Below, one piece after another: positions 16,249 to 25,481 of a DNA stretch of 32,685 nucleotides. The position numbers were made by a program, and so were the translations under genes. The stretch is from Alphaproteobacteria bacterium (lineage in GTDB: Bacteria > Pseudomonadota > Alphaproteobacteria > CAAGCB01 > CAG-977), in NCBI GenBank assembly GCA_900768465.1, contig CAAGCY010000010.1, positions 1-32,685 on the forward strand, read 5' to 3'. The notes under the pieces were generated by a model that was not told where the DNA came from, did no database searches, and saw only the letters and a program-made list of their open reading frames with translations. Every line of letters begins with the position of its first letter. Position 1 is the first letter of the stretch.

Positions 16249-17871
16249 GTGAATTCGTTTCTGCAAACGTTGAAAAATCTGGGCTTGGCGCGGCTGGCGG
16301 CTATGGGCGGCGTTACGCTGTTTTTGCTGGGATTTTTGGTTTATTTGGCAAGCAGCGTGGGCAAAACGGAAATGGCGGTTTTGTTCAACGAACTGGACCC
16401 CGCGGATACAAAAAAAATCATCGCTCAGCTGGATGAACAAAACGTTCAATACAAACTGTTGAAAAACGGAACGGAAATCCAAGTACCCGTCGCGGATGCT
16501 TTGAAACTGCGCGTTCAGCTGGCGGAAACGGTCGGCGCGGGCAGTGTCGTCGGCTATGAAATCTTTGACAAAACGCAATCCCCCGGCGTCGGTCAGGATG
16601 TCATCAATCTGCAAATGCTCCGCGCTTTGGAAGGCGAGCTGGCGCGCACGATTAAAGCAATCGAACACGTCAAAGGGGCGCGTGTTCACTTGGTATTGCC
16701 GCGCCGCGAAATGTTTTCCCGCGAAGAACAAAAACCGTCGGCTTCCGTCATCGTGAAAATGGACGAAAAGCAGAAACTGTCCGCAAAACAGGTCGAAGCC
16801 GTGCAAAAACTGGTCGCCGCCGCCGTTCCCAAAATGGAAACGAAAAATGTGTCGATTTTGGATACGCGCGGCACTTTGCTGACCAAAAACTTTGCCGACG
16901 ACGAACAAATGGAAATATCCAACAACGAAGAAATGCGCCGCGATTACGAAGCGCGCTTGACCCGCGCCGTTCAAGCGCTGTTGGAACAGTCCGTCGGACA
17001 TGACAAGGTGCGCGTCAGCGTTTCGCTGGAAATGGATTTCGATCAACTGGTCGTGAACAAAGAAACTTACGACCCCGACCAGCAGGTTTTGCGGTCGTCC
17101 ACCACTATCGAAGAAAACGCCAAAACCGACGAAAAAGAACCGATTGTCAGCGTACAGCAGAACTTGCCCGACGCGGAAAACAAAGCCAATCAAGTTACAT
17201 CGCAGTCCAACAGAACCGAAGAAACCGTCAACTATGAAATTTCCAAGCAGACGGTCAGTCAGGTCCGCAAGCAAGGCGTGATTAAACGCATATCGGTCGC
17301 GGTGATTGTCGACGGGAACTATAAAATATTGCCGAACGGCACGCGCGAATTCATCCCCCGCGACGAAAAGGAAATGGATTTGCTGGCGGCTTTGACGCGT
17401 TCGGCGGTCGGATTCGACGCCAATCGCGGCGACACGGTCGAAGTGGTCAACCTGCCGTTCTTTAATCCCGAAGATGTGCTGAGGCAGGAAGATCCGATTT
17501 TGTTCATAGGCTTTACAAAAGCGGAAATAATGAAAATGGTTGAAGGTCTTGGCGTTGCGCTGGTTTCGGTTTTGGTGATTTTGCTGGTGGTGCGCCCGCT
17601 GGTCGTCAAAGCGTTCGAACAGGTTGACGAAACAACGGAACAAGAAGAGGAGAATCTGCTGATGGCGGGACAAAGCGCGGATATGCCGCAAATAACGGGG
17701 CCCGCATCGACGGCTCTGACGGAAAACGAACAGCTCGAGGAGCTGATTGACATCGCCAAAGTCGAAGGGCGCGTCAAAGCGTCTTCCATCCGTAAAATCG
17801 GCGAAATCATTGATCAGCATCCGCAGGAAGCGGTCAATATCATCCGCTCGTGGCTTTATACGGAAAAATAG
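16249..17871 (+). CDS. fliF: Flagellar MS-ring protein FliF
   Basis: A 540-residue inner-membrane protein that forms the MS ring, the base of the flagellar motor. A first membrane segment (about 14-36) is followed by the periplasmic ring-building motifs (GYEIFDKTQSPGVGQDVINLQ and RALEGELARTIKAIEHVKGARVHLVLP). A second membrane segment (about 430-450) leads to a cytoplasmic FliG-binding tail ending RKIGEIIDQHPQEAVNIIRS. The start is GTG 16249, in frame with the conserved N-terminal hydrophobic helix. A four-codon ATG-GCA-AAG-TGA frame overlaps it. First gene of the flagellar operon, ending 11 nt before fliG. Confidence 0.95.
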   Translation: MNSFLQTLKNLGLARLAAMGGVTLFLLGFLVYLASSVGKTEMAVLFNELDPADTKKIIAQLDEQNVQYKLLKNGTEIQVPVADALKLRVQLAETVGAGSVVGYEIFDKTQSPGVGQDVINLQMLRALEGELARTIKAIEHVKGARVHLVLPRREMFSREEQKPSASVIVKMDEKQKLSAKQVEAVQKLVAAAVPKMETKNVSILDTRGTLLTKNFADDEQMEISNNEEMRRDYEARLTRAVQALLEQSVGHDKVRVSVSLEMDFDQLVVNKETYDPDQQVLRSSTTIEENAKTDEKEPIVSVQQNLPDAENKANQVTSQSNRTEETVNYEISKQTVSQVRKQGVIKRISVAVIVDGNYKILPNGTREFIPRDEKEMDLLAALTRSAVGFDANRGDTVEVVNLPFFNPEDVLRQEDPILFIGFTKAEIMKMVEGLGVALVSVLVILLVVRPLVVKAFEQVDETTEQEEENLLMAGQSADMPQITGPASTALTENEQLEELIDIAKVEGRVKASSIRKIGEIIDQHPQEAVNIIRSWLYTEK

Positions 17872-17882
17872 GAGCATGACCC

Positions 17883-18902
17883 GTGGCAAACGCGATTGAC
17901 AACTTCAATGTTCTGACAGGTCCGCAAAAAGCGGCGATTTTGCTGATGTCTTTGCAGGACGAATACGTTTCTAAAATCTTTTCCCTGCTGGACGACGAGG
18001 AAGTCCGTGAAATATCCGTCGTAATGGCGGGATTGGGGACGGTGTCGTCCAACACGGTCGAAAAACTGTTTTTGGAATTCGCCAACGAAATTTCAAACCC
18101 CGGCAAAATGATCGGCAACTATGAAAACACCGAACGACTGCTGATGAAAGCTCTGCCCAAAGACCGCGTTGCTTCGATTATGGAGGAAATCCGCGGTCCC
18201 GCCGGCAAAACCATGTGGGACAAGCTGGGCAACATCAACGAACAGGTGCTGGCGAACTATCTGAAAAACGAATATCCGCAGACCGTCGCGGTCATTTTGT
18301 CGAAAATCAAGGCGGATCATGCTTCCCGCGTTTTGTCGTTGCTGCCCGAATCGTTCGCGATGGACGTCATTATGCGCCTGTTGCGCATGGAAGCCATTCA
18401 AAAGGATGTCTTGGACGGTTTGGAACAGACTTTGCGCACCGAATTCATGAACAACCTTGCCCGTTCGACGCGTCAGGATTCGCACGAACTCATCGCGGAG
18501 ATGTTCAACAATATGGATCGCAACGTCGAAGCGCGCTTTATGTCGGCTTTGGAGGAACGCAACCGCGAATCCGCCGACCGCATCAAGTCTTTGATGTTCA
18601 CGTTCGAAGATTTGACCCGTTTGGACGCGCAGGGGATTCAGGTGCTGTTGCGCAATGTGGACAAGGACAAGCTGGCTTTGGCGTTGAAGGGCGCTTCCGA
18701 GATTATCAAGGATTTGTTCTTCCACAATATGTCCGAACGCGCGGGCAAGATGATGAAGGAAGATATGGAGGCTTTGGGACCCGTCCGTTTGAAAAGCGTC
18801 GACGAAGCCCAAGCGCTTATCGTTCAGGCGGCGAAAGATTTGGCGAACAACGGCGAAATCACGATTTCCGAAGCCGCCGGTCAGGACGATATGGTTTATT
18901 AA
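17883..18902 (+). CDS. fliG: Flagellar motor switch protein FliG
   Basis: A 339-residue rotor protein that links the MS ring to the C ring and interacts with stator units to produce torque. The N-terminal domain binds FliF. The middle domain carries the signature EYPQTVAVILS (130-140, usually EHPQ). The C-terminal domain has the charged torque helix around 233-256 (DRIKSLMFTFEDLTRLD). GTG 17883 is the only start that opens this frame; the ATG at 17876 runs to an early stop in another frame. A GGAG lies about 8 nt upstream. Confidence 0.95.
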   Translation: MANAIDNFNVLTGPQKAAILLMSLQDEYVSKIFSLLDDEEVREISVVMAGLGTVSSNTVEKLFLEFANEISNPGKMIGNYENTERLLMKALPKDRVASIMEEIRGPAGKTMWDKLGNINEQVLANYLKNEYPQTVAVILSKIKADHASRVLSLLPESFAMDVIMRLLRMEAIQKDVLDGLEQTLRTEFMNNLARSTRQDSHELIAEMFNNMDRNVEARFMSALEERNRESADRIKSLMFTFEDLTRLDAQGIQVLLRNVDKDKLALALKGASEIIKDLFFHNMSERAGKMMKEDMEALGPVRLKSVDEAQALIVQAAKDLANNGEITISEAAGQDDMVY

Positions 18903-18914
18903 GGTCGCTGTTGA

Positions 18915-19829
18915 ATGGCAAAGGAATACAAGTTTATGTTTGACCGCCGTTTCGACGATTCCGAGGATGATTTGTTTTCGGAACCCGTCGATATGACGAC
19001 CAAATCCGTGGACGGTATTCCTTCGATTTCCGAATTGCTGGACACGCTGAACAACCGTATGGAAGCCGCCGAAAAACAAGCGGAAGAAAACGCCGAACAG
19101 CCCGAACCGCAGGAACAGGACGGCGCAGAAACCGTTGCCGATTCCGCGTCCGAATCCGAAAACGAACCCGCAGCCGAACCTGAAAACGAAATCGAACCGC
19201 CCGCAGAACGGCTGTCCGTCGTTCCGCCTTTCGTTCCCGAACCGCAGGTGATTTTCAAAGGCTTTTCCCAAGAAGAACTGGACGCCGCCAAACAAGAGGC
19301 TTTTGCACAGGGAAAACTGGAAGGGCAAGCCGAAGGACACAAAACCGCTTGGGACGAAGCGATGGCTTCCGTTGAAAAACAAACCGCCGACGGGCTGGAG
19401 CTGATTTTGGAACAACTGCGGACTTTGGCGCCGATTGCCGCCGAAACCGCCGAAAAATCGTATGCCGCCGCCGTCGAACTGGCGATGGCTGTTTGCCGCA
19501 AAGTCATTCCGACGCTGTGCGAAAAACACGCCGCGGACGAAATTCGCCTGCTGTTTGAAAAGAACTTTCACTTTTTGAAAGAAGAGCCTAAAATTACAGT
19601 CAGGCTGAACCCGTCTTTGGCGGATTCCGTCAAGCCGTATATCGCGGATTTGGTCAAGCGGGAATCTTTCGCGGGCAAAGTCGCCATCGTGCGCGACGCC
19701 GACGTTTGCGCGGGAAACTGCAAAATCGAATGGAAGCACGGCGGGCTGGAACGCACGGCGCAGGACGTTTTGAAACAAACCGAAGAATTGTTGAAGCTTT
19801 ATCACGAAGGGGATAAATCCAATGGCTGA
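18915..19829 (+). CDS. fliH: Flagellar assembly protein FliH
   Basis: A 304-residue regulator of the flagellar export ATPase FliI. An acidic, Pro/Glu-rich N-terminal region (about 50-110) is followed by a glycine-zipper helix with G133, G137 and G141 (AFAQGKLEGQAEGHK), typical of FliH. The C-terminal V-ATPase-stator-like domain covers about 155-295. No fliI gene is present in the window, so the ATPase must be elsewhere. The 3' end overlaps fliN by 8 nt. The N-terminal MAKEYKFMFDRRFD resembles the usual FliH start in this class. Confidence 0.88.
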   Translation: MAKEYKFMFDRRFDDSEDDLFSEPVDMTTKSVDGIPSISELLDTLNNRMEAAEKQAEENAEQPEPQEQDGAETVADSASESENEPAAEPENEIEPPAERLSVVPPFVPEPQVIFKGFSQEELDAAKQEAFAQGKLEGQAEGHKTAWDEAMASVEKQTADGLELILEQLRTLAPIAAETAEKSYAAAVELAMAVCRKVIPTLCEKHAADEIRLLFEKNFHFLKEEPKITVRLNPSLADSVKPYIADLVKRESFAGKVAIVRDADVCAGNCKIEWKHGGLERTAQDVLKQTEELLKLYHEGDKSNG

Positions 19830-20217
19830 AGAAACGCATGAAACATCTTTTTCCGATGACGAAAAGGAAGATTTGGAACTGCATGACTTGAATGCCGGCG
19901 CGGACATTTCCGCGACACCGTCGGCGGCTTCTTCGCGTTTTGACGAAGAAATCCCCGATAAACCGAAATCGTCCGCCGAACTGGAAGCCGTGTACGACGT
20001 TCCCGTTCAGGTGTCCGCCGTTTTGGGCAAATCCAGCATGCAGGTTCACAAATTGTTGAAGCTGGGGCGCGGCGCGGTCGTTCAGCTGGATCGCAAGGTC
20101 GGCGAGGCGATTGACATTTACGTCAACAACCGTTTGGTCGCCCGCGGCGAAGTCGTCGTCATTGACGATCGTTTGGGCATTACGATGACGGAAATCATCA
20201 AATCGGAACGGAATTAA
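19822..20217 (+). CDS. fliN: Flagellar motor switch protein FliN
   Basis: A 131-residue C-ring protein. An acidic, disordered N-terminal extension (about 1-50) precedes the SpoA/surface-presentation domain at about 54-127, with the characteristic VYDVPVQVSAVLGKSSM, LLKLGRGAVVQLD, IYVNNRLVARGEVVVIDDRLGI strands. FliN forms the bottom of the switch with FliG and FliM and binds FliH during export. fliM is not in the window. Its ATG lies inside the fliH 3' end, which indicates translational coupling. Confidence 0.94.
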   Translation: MAEETHETSFSDDEKEDLELHDLNAGADISATPSAASSRFDEEIPDKPKSSAELEAVYDVPVQVSAVLGKSSMQVHKLLKLGRGAVVQLDRKVGEAIDIYVNNRLVARGEVVVIDDRLGITMTEIIKSERN

Positions 20218-20221
20218 AAAG

Positions 20222-21544
20222 ATGCGTCTGCTTTTAATCGGATCCATGGACGGACAAATCGGCGCGGCAAGCAAAATCGCTTTGCAAAAAGGCGGTTCCG
20301 TCACGCATGCCGAAACCATTGACCAAGCGCTGGAAACATTGCGCAACGGTCAGGGCGCGGATTTGATTATGGCGGATGTCAAACTGGACATTTATTCGCT
20401 GGTCGAACGGCTGGACGGCGAACGGATTTGTGTTCCCGTCGTGGCTTGTGGCGTGGCGGAAGACGCGCGCGCCGCCGTCAAAGCGATTAAAGCGGGGGCG
20501 AAAGAATACATCCCTCTGCCCCCCGACGCAGAGCTGATTGGCGCGGTTTTGTCGGCTTTTTCCATGCAGACCAGCCCCGTCGTTTACAAAGACCCCGCCA
20601 TGGAACGGGCGCTGCAGCTGGCAAAGCAAATCGCTCCGTCGACGGCAAGCGTTCTGATTACGGGTGAATCGGGAACGGGCAAGGAAGTCGTTGCGAAGTT
20701 CATTCATGCGAATTCCAAGCGCGCAAACGCTCCTTTTGTGGCGGTCAACTGCGCGGCGATTCCCGAAAATCTGCTGGAATCCGAACTGTTCGGCTATGAA
20801 AAAGGGGCTTTTACGGGCGCGATTTCGCGGCGTATCGGCAAATTCGAAGAAGCCGACGGCGGTACTTTGCTGCTGGATGAAATCAGCGAAATGGACATTC
20901 GTTTGCAGGCGAAGCTCTTGCGTGTTTTGCAGGAACGTCAAATCGACCGCATCGGCGGAAAAAAGCCGATTGACGTCGACGTGCGTATTCTGGCGACGTC
21001 CAACCGCGATATGCGGCAGGAAGTGCTGAATAAAACTTTCCGCGAAGACTTGTATTTCCGCCTGAACGTTGTGAATTTGGCTTTGCCCGCCCTGCGCGAC
21101 CGCAAAGGCGATATTTTGCCTTTGGCGGAATACTTTGTCAAAAAGTATTCCGAACTGAATGATTTGCCTGTCAAGCCTTTGGCGAAAAAAACGCGGGAAA
21201 GACTGCTGGCTTATGATTGGCGGGGCAACGTGCGCGAACTGGAAAACACCATGCACCGCGCGGTTTTGATGTCGGCGGGAACCGAAATCGACGAAGACGC
21301 CGTTTTGCTGATGCCGCCTATGGAGCAGGCTTCGGAAACGGCAGCGGGAACGGACACGCTGGTCGGCAGAACCGTCGCCGATGTCGAAAAAGACTTGATT
21401 ATCAGCACGTTAAAGCACACTTTGGGCAACCGCACGCACGCGGCGAACATTTTGGGCATTTCCATCCGCACTTTGCGCAACAAGCTGAAACAATATATGG
21501 AAGAAGGCATCGACGTTCCGCCCGCCCCCAACGATTTCGGGTAA
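20222..21544 (+). CDS. flbD: Sigma-54-dependent flagellar transcription activator FlbD
   Basis: A 440-residue bacterial enhancer-binding protein. Residues 1-115 form a receiver-like domain that keeps Asp52 but lacks the usual Thr/Ser (Cys76) and the Lys before the last proline (GAKEYIPLP). This matches the unorthodox receiver of FlbD. The AAA+ domain shows Walker A GESGTGKE (148-155), the sigma-54-contacting GAFTGA (195-200) and GGTLLLDEIS. A Fis-type helix-turn-helix lies at the C-terminus (NRTHAANILGISIRTLRNKLKQY). In Caulobacter FlbD switches middle and late flagellar genes under control of FliX. No fliX is seen here. Confidence 0.9.
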   Translation: MRLLLIGSMDGQIGAASKIALQKGGSVTHAETIDQALETLRNGQGADLIMADVKLDIYSLVERLDGERICVPVVACGVAEDARAAVKAIKAGAKEYIPLPPDAELIGAVLSAFSMQTSPVVYKDPAMERALQLAKQIAPSTASVLITGESGTGKEVVAKFIHANSKRANAPFVAVNCAAIPENLLESELFGYEKGAFTGAISRRIGKFEEADGGTLLLDEISEMDIRLQAKLLRVLQERQIDRIGGKKPIDVDVRILATSNRDMRQEVLNKTFREDLYFRLNVVNLALPALRDRKGDILPLAEYFVKKYSELNDLPVKPLAKKTRERLLAYDWRGNVRELENTMHRAVLMSAGTEIDEDAVLLMPPMEQASETAAGTDTLVGRTVADVEKDLIISTLKHTLGNRTHAANILGISIRTLRNKLKQYMEEGIDVPPAPNDFG

Positions 21545-21554
21545 AGGGTGAGCC

Positions 21555-23675
21555 ATGGCTAAAAATCCCCTGACCGTCGGCGGCGCGCCGTCAGCGCAAG
21601 ACATCAAGCAAGGACTGTTCAATCTGGGCAAACGGTCGGATATCGCGCTGGCGCTGGGCATCGTTTGCATGCTGGTGATTTTGATTTTGCCGCTTGCTCC
21701 GACGCTGTTGGATATAGCTTTGGCGTTGTCTTTGACGTTTTCGGTTTTGGTGCTGATGACATCGATTTTCATCGAAAAGCCGATTCAGTTTACGTCTTTT
21801 CCGCTGATTTTGCTGATTTCGACGCTGTTTAGATTGGCGCTGAACCTGTCGTCGACGCGCTTGATTCTGGCAAACGGCAACCGCGGTCCCGACGCGGCGG
21901 GGCACGTCATCGCGGCGTTCGGCGGCTTTATTATGAGCGGCAACTTCATTATCGGCGTGATTGTGTTTGCGATTTTGGTGCTGGTCAACTTTATGGTCAT
22001 TACCAAAGGTTCGGGGCGTATCGCGGAAGTCGCCGCGCGCTTTGCTTTGGATGCCATGCCCGGCAAGCAAATGGCAATCGACGCGGATTTGTCGTCGGGC
22101 TTGATTGACGAAGCCGAAGCCCGTAAACGCCGCGACGAATTATCGCAGGAATCCAGCTTTTACGGCGCGATGGACGGTGCGTCGAAATTCGTGCGCGGGG
22201 ACGCCATTGCGGGCTTGGTCATTACGGCAATCAACATCATCGCGGGTATTCTTATCGGTGTTTTGCAGCAGAATATGCCGTTTATGAAAGCGGCTGACAC
22301 CTATATGCGGCTGACGGTCGGCGACGGGCTGGTTTCGCAAATCCCCGCTTTGATTATTTCCGTCGCCGCGGGTATCATGGTGTCCAAAGCGGGCATTTCC
22401 GGCGGTACGGAAAAAGTGCTGTTCGGTCAGCTGTCGCATTATCCGAAATCGCTGGGTATGACGGCTTTTCTGGCGTTTATGCTGGCGACTTTGCCGGGCA
22501 CGCCCGCCGCGCCGTTTTTGTTTCTAAGCGTTATTTCGGGAACGACCGCTTGGCTGCTTATCCGCCAGCAGGAAAAAATCAAGGAGGAGGAAGCCCGCAT
22601 CGAAAGCGAAAAACAGCCCGAAGCGCCGCCTCCGATTGTCGAAGAACCGATTTCCAGCGTGCTGAAAATGGATTTGGTGCGCTTGGAGCTGGGATACAGT
22701 TTGCTGTCACTGATTAACGAAAATTCAAACCGCCGTTTGACCGACCAGATTAAAGCTCTGCGTCGGGCGTTGGCGTTGGAAATGGGCTTTGTGATGCCCA
22801 GCGTCCGCATTCAGGACAATATGCGCCTGTCGCCCAACACTTACGTCATTTACATCAAGGAAACCGAAGCGGGACGCGGCGAACTGCGCCCGAACAAGCT
22901 GCTGGTCATGGATCCGCGCGGCGAAGAAATCGCTCTGCAGGGCGAAAAAACCAAAGAACCGACGTTCGGACTGCCCGCCATGTGGGTCGATATGACCATG
23001 CGCGAAGACGCGATGTTTCACGGCTACACGGTGGTCGATTCGCCGACCATCATCACGACGCATATTACAGAGCTGGTCAAAAGCAATATGTCCGAACTGC
23101 TCAGCTATACGGAAACGCAAAAGCTGTTGCACGAATTGGACAAGGATCAGCAAAAACTGGTCGAAGAGCTTATCCCCAAGCGTATTACGGTCGGCGGCGT
23201 TCAGCGCGTTTTGCAAAACCTGTTGAACGAACGCGTATCGATTCGCGACTTGCCCACGATTTTGGAAGGCGTTTCCGAAGCCTGCTCCGTTACGCAAAGT
23301 CTGATGCTGATTACCGAACATTGCCGTTCGCGTCTGGCGCGCCAGATTTCCAATATGACGGCGGGGGCTGACGGCGTGATTCCCATTGTTACTTTGTCGG
23401 GCGAATGGGAACAGGCTTTTGCCGAGTCTTTGTCGGGACAGGGTGAAGAAAAGCAGCTTTCCATGCCGCCGACGCAAATTCAGAAATTTATCGTGCGCGT
23501 GCGCCAAGTCTTTGAAGAGCAGGCTTCCCGCGGAGAAATGCCCGTTTTGCTGACCAGCCCCGGAATTCGTCCGTACGTTCGTTCAATTATTGAGCGCTTT
23601 CGTCCCTCAACTGTGGTAATATCTCAAAATGAGATTCACCCGCGCGCGAAAATCCGCACGCTGGGGCAAATTTAA
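21555..23675 (+). CDS. flhA: Flagellar export gate protein FlhA
   Basis: A 706-residue inner-membrane component of the flagellar type III export gate. The first 340 residues hold about eight membrane segments and the conserved loop (SGRIAEVAARFALDAMPGKQMAIDADLSSG is the family signature region). The rest is the cytoplasmic nonamer-forming domain that docks chaperone-substrate complexes (for example LGYSLLSLINENSN and ITVGGVQRVLQNLL). Start ATG 21555 has an upstream AAGGGTGAG. It is placed between flbD and flhF, an order common in flagellar clusters. Confidence 0.96.
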   Translation: MAKNPLTVGGAPSAQDIKQGLFNLGKRSDIALALGIVCMLVILILPLAPTLLDIALALSLTFSVLVLMTSIFIEKPIQFTSFPLILLISTLFRLALNLSSTRLILANGNRGPDAAGHVIAAFGGFIMSGNFIIGVIVFAILVLVNFMVITKGSGRIAEVAARFALDAMPGKQMAIDADLSSGLIDEAEARKRRDELSQESSFYGAMDGASKFVRGDAIAGLVITAINIIAGILIGVLQQNMPFMKAADTYMRLTVGDGLVSQIPALIISVAAGIMVSKAGISGGTEKVLFGQLSHYPKSLGMTAFLAFMLATLPGTPAAPFLFLSVISGTTAWLLIRQQEKIKEEEARIESEKQPEAPPPIVEEPISSVLKMDLVRLELGYSLLSLINENSNRRLTDQIKALRRALALEMGFVMPSVRIQDNMRLSPNTYVIYIKETEAGRGELRPNKLLVMDPRGEEIALQGEKTKEPTFGLPAMWVDMTMREDAMFHGYTVVDSPTIITTHITELVKSNMSELLSYTETQKLLHELDKDQQKLVEELIPKRITVGGVQRVLQNLLNERVSIRDLPTILEGVSEACSVTQSLMLITEHCRSRLARQISNMTAGADGVIPIVTLSGEWEQAFAESLSGQGEEKQLSMPPTQIQKFIVRVRQVFEEQASRGEMPVLLTSPGIRPYVRSIIERFRPSTVVISQNEIHPRAKIRTLGQI

Positions 23676-23693
23676 CCGAAGGACTGACGCCCG

Positions 23694-24668
23694 ATGAAAA
23701 TGAAAACCTACATCGCCCCGACAATGTCCGAAGCCATGGACCAATTGCGCCATGAGCTGGGGGAAAACGCGATTTTGGTTTCGACTCAGCGCTTGGGGGC
23801 GGGCGCGGGCGTGCGGCTGACCGCCGCGATAGAGGAGGAAGAGGAGAATTTCGGTTTTGAAATCTCTGACGAACCGAAACAATCCGCTTTCCATGAAAAA
23901 GTCCGCCGTATTCTGAAATCGCACAACACGCCCGACACCGTGATTGAAAAAGTGCTGATTCATCTGAAAGAACCCGTCCAAAAAACGGAACTGGTGTCCT
24001 TTGCCGCCGCTTTGGACACGACATTCACGTTTCATCCGCTGCCCGAACACATCAAAGGGCAAGCTTTTATGCTGACGGGCGGCGCGGGTGTTGGCAAAAC
24101 GGTCATCACGGGCAAACTGGCGACCCGCGCGTGCCTGTCGGGACGCAAAGTCGGGCTGATTTGCGCGGATACCGTGCGGGCAGGGGCGGCGGAACAGCTG
24201 GTTGCGTTCACCAACATTCTGGACATCAGCCTGCTCAAAGCCCGTTCGCCCGAAAATCTGCAAAACCATATTCAAGCTTTGCGCAAAACATGCGACATCG
24301 TTTTTGTCGATATGCCCGCGTTCAACCCGTTCAAACCCGCCGATATGGATTATTTGACGGCGTATACGCAAGCGGCGGACGCTTTGCCTGTTTTGGTCAT
24401 GCCCGCGGGAATTGACGCGGACGAAGCGGCGGAAACCGCCGAATCGTTCGCGCAGGCGGGCGCGCTTTATCTGCTGGCGACACGATTGGACGCCGCGCGG
24501 CGCTTCGGCGGCATTTTGGCGGCAGCCGACGCGGGCGGCTTGCGCGTGTGCGAAGCCTGTATGAGCCAAAGCCTGTCAAAAGGCTTGTCCCCCATCAACG
24601 CCGTTTCTTTGGCGCGGCTGCTTTTAACGTCGTCGGCGGAATCCGACCCTGAAAGGACTGAATCATGA
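23694..24668 (+). CDS. flhF: Flagellar SRP-type GTPase FlhF (divergent G3 motif)
   Basis: A 324-residue GTPase of the Ffh/FtsY class that positions flagella, usually at a pole. The N-terminus (AMDQLRHELGENAILVST) and the NG domain are recognisable: G1 GGAGVGKT (129-136) and G2 DTVRAGAAEQL (159-169). The G3 position, normally DTAGR, reads DMPAFN (206-211), and G4 is TRLD (263-266) rather than TKxD. GTP hydrolysis may be changed or lost; dimer-type binding may still occur. The stop overlaps the flhG start (ATGA). A second in-frame ATG lies 6 nt later. Confidence 0.88.
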   Translation: MKMKTYIAPTMSEAMDQLRHELGENAILVSTQRLGAGAGVRLTAAIEEEEENFGFEISDEPKQSAFHEKVRRILKSHNTPDTVIEKVLIHLKEPVQKTELVSFAAALDTTFTFHPLPEHIKGQAFMLTGGAGVGKTVITGKLATRACLSGRKVGLICADTVRAGAAEQLVAFTNILDISLLKARSPENLQNHIQALRKTCDIVFVDMPAFNPFKPADMDYLTAYTQAADALPVLVMPAGIDADEAAETAESFAQAGALYLLATRLDAARRFGGILAAADAGGLRVCEACMSQSLSKGLSPINAVSLARLLLTSSAESDPERTES

Positions 24669-25480
24669 ATACAAAAAACATCACAGAACAGGCGGCTTTG
24701 GCGATGGCCGAACGCAAGCTTCCCCGTCCGCAGGTGCGCAACATGATTGCGGTCGCTTCGGGCAAAGGCGGTGTCGGAAAAACATGGTTTTCCATCACTT
24801 TGGCGCACGCGTTTTCCAAAGCGGGGCTGAAAACCCTGCTGTTTGACGGCGATTTGGGATTGGCGAACATCGATATTCAGCTGGGACTGATGCCCGTCCA
24901 CGACTTGGGCAGCGTCATTGCGGGCAAAGCGACGCTGAATCAAGCGGTGACGCATTACGACGCGGGCAATTTCGATATTATCGCGGGGCGTTCGGGGTCG
25001 GGCAGTCTGGCGAACATTCCGCTCAGCCGATTGCAGCTGATTAACGACGATTTGCGCGTTTTGGCGGGGGGCTATGACCGCGTTATCGTCGATTTGGGCG
25101 CGGGCGTCGAAAAACCCGTCCGATTGTTCGCGGGTTCCGCGGCGACTTTGCTGATTGTCTGCACGGACGAACCGACGGCGCTGACGGACGCGTACGCTTT
25201 TATCAAAATGATGTGCATGGAACAGCAAAAGCCCAATATCCGCATTGTCGTCAATTCGGCGAATTCGTCGCGCGAAGGCGAACGGACATACACGACTTTG
25301 CTCAAAGCGTGCCAAGGCTTTTTGCGTATTTCTCCGCCGCTGGCGGGGGTGATTCGCCGCGACACGCGGGTGCGCGATTCCATTCGCAACCAAACGTCGA
25401 TTTTGAACCGCCACCCGAACACCGAAGCCGCCGAGGACGTGTTGTCCATCGCTTTGCGGCTGAACAAAGAACAGGGATAA
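24665..25480 (+). CDS. flhG: MinD-like flagellar number regulator FlhG (FleN/YlxH)
   Basis: A 271-residue ParA/MinD-type ATPase. It has the deviant Walker A SGKGGVGKT (32-40), the switch DGDLGLANIDIQLG, and YDRVIVDLGAG as the Walker B region. The N-terminal NITEQAALAM resembles the DQAxxLR activator helix by which FlhG stimulates FlhF GTPase. FlhG limits flagellar number and, with FlhF, sets the polar pattern. It is coupled to flhF by a 4-nt overlap. The C-terminal membrane-binding helix is short. Confidence 0.9.
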   Translation: MNTKNITEQAALAMAERKLPRPQVRNMIAVASGKGGVGKTWFSITLAHAFSKAGLKTLLFDGDLGLANIDIQLGLMPVHDLGSVIAGKATLNQAVTHYDAGNFDIIAGRSGSGSLANIPLSRLQLINDDLRVLAGGYDRVIVDLGAGVEKPVRLFAGSAATLLIVCTDEPTALTDAYAFIKMMCMEQQKPNIRIVVNSANSSREGERTYTTLLKACQGFLRISPPLAGVIRRDTRVRDSIRNQTSILNRHPNTEAAEDVLSIALRLNKEQG

Positions 25481-25481
25481 A

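Noticed and set aside
16189..17889. 566-codon minus-strand open frame under fliF
   Set aside because: Antisense to a complete fliF; no start context or recognisable domain, and Phe/Arg/Gln-rich composition typical of a shadow.
18093..19907. 604-codon minus-strand open frame under fliG/fliH
   Set aside because: Antisense shadow of well-identified flagellar genes; similar shadows lie under fliF, htpG, flbD and the Lon-like gene, which points to codon bias rather than real overlapping genes.
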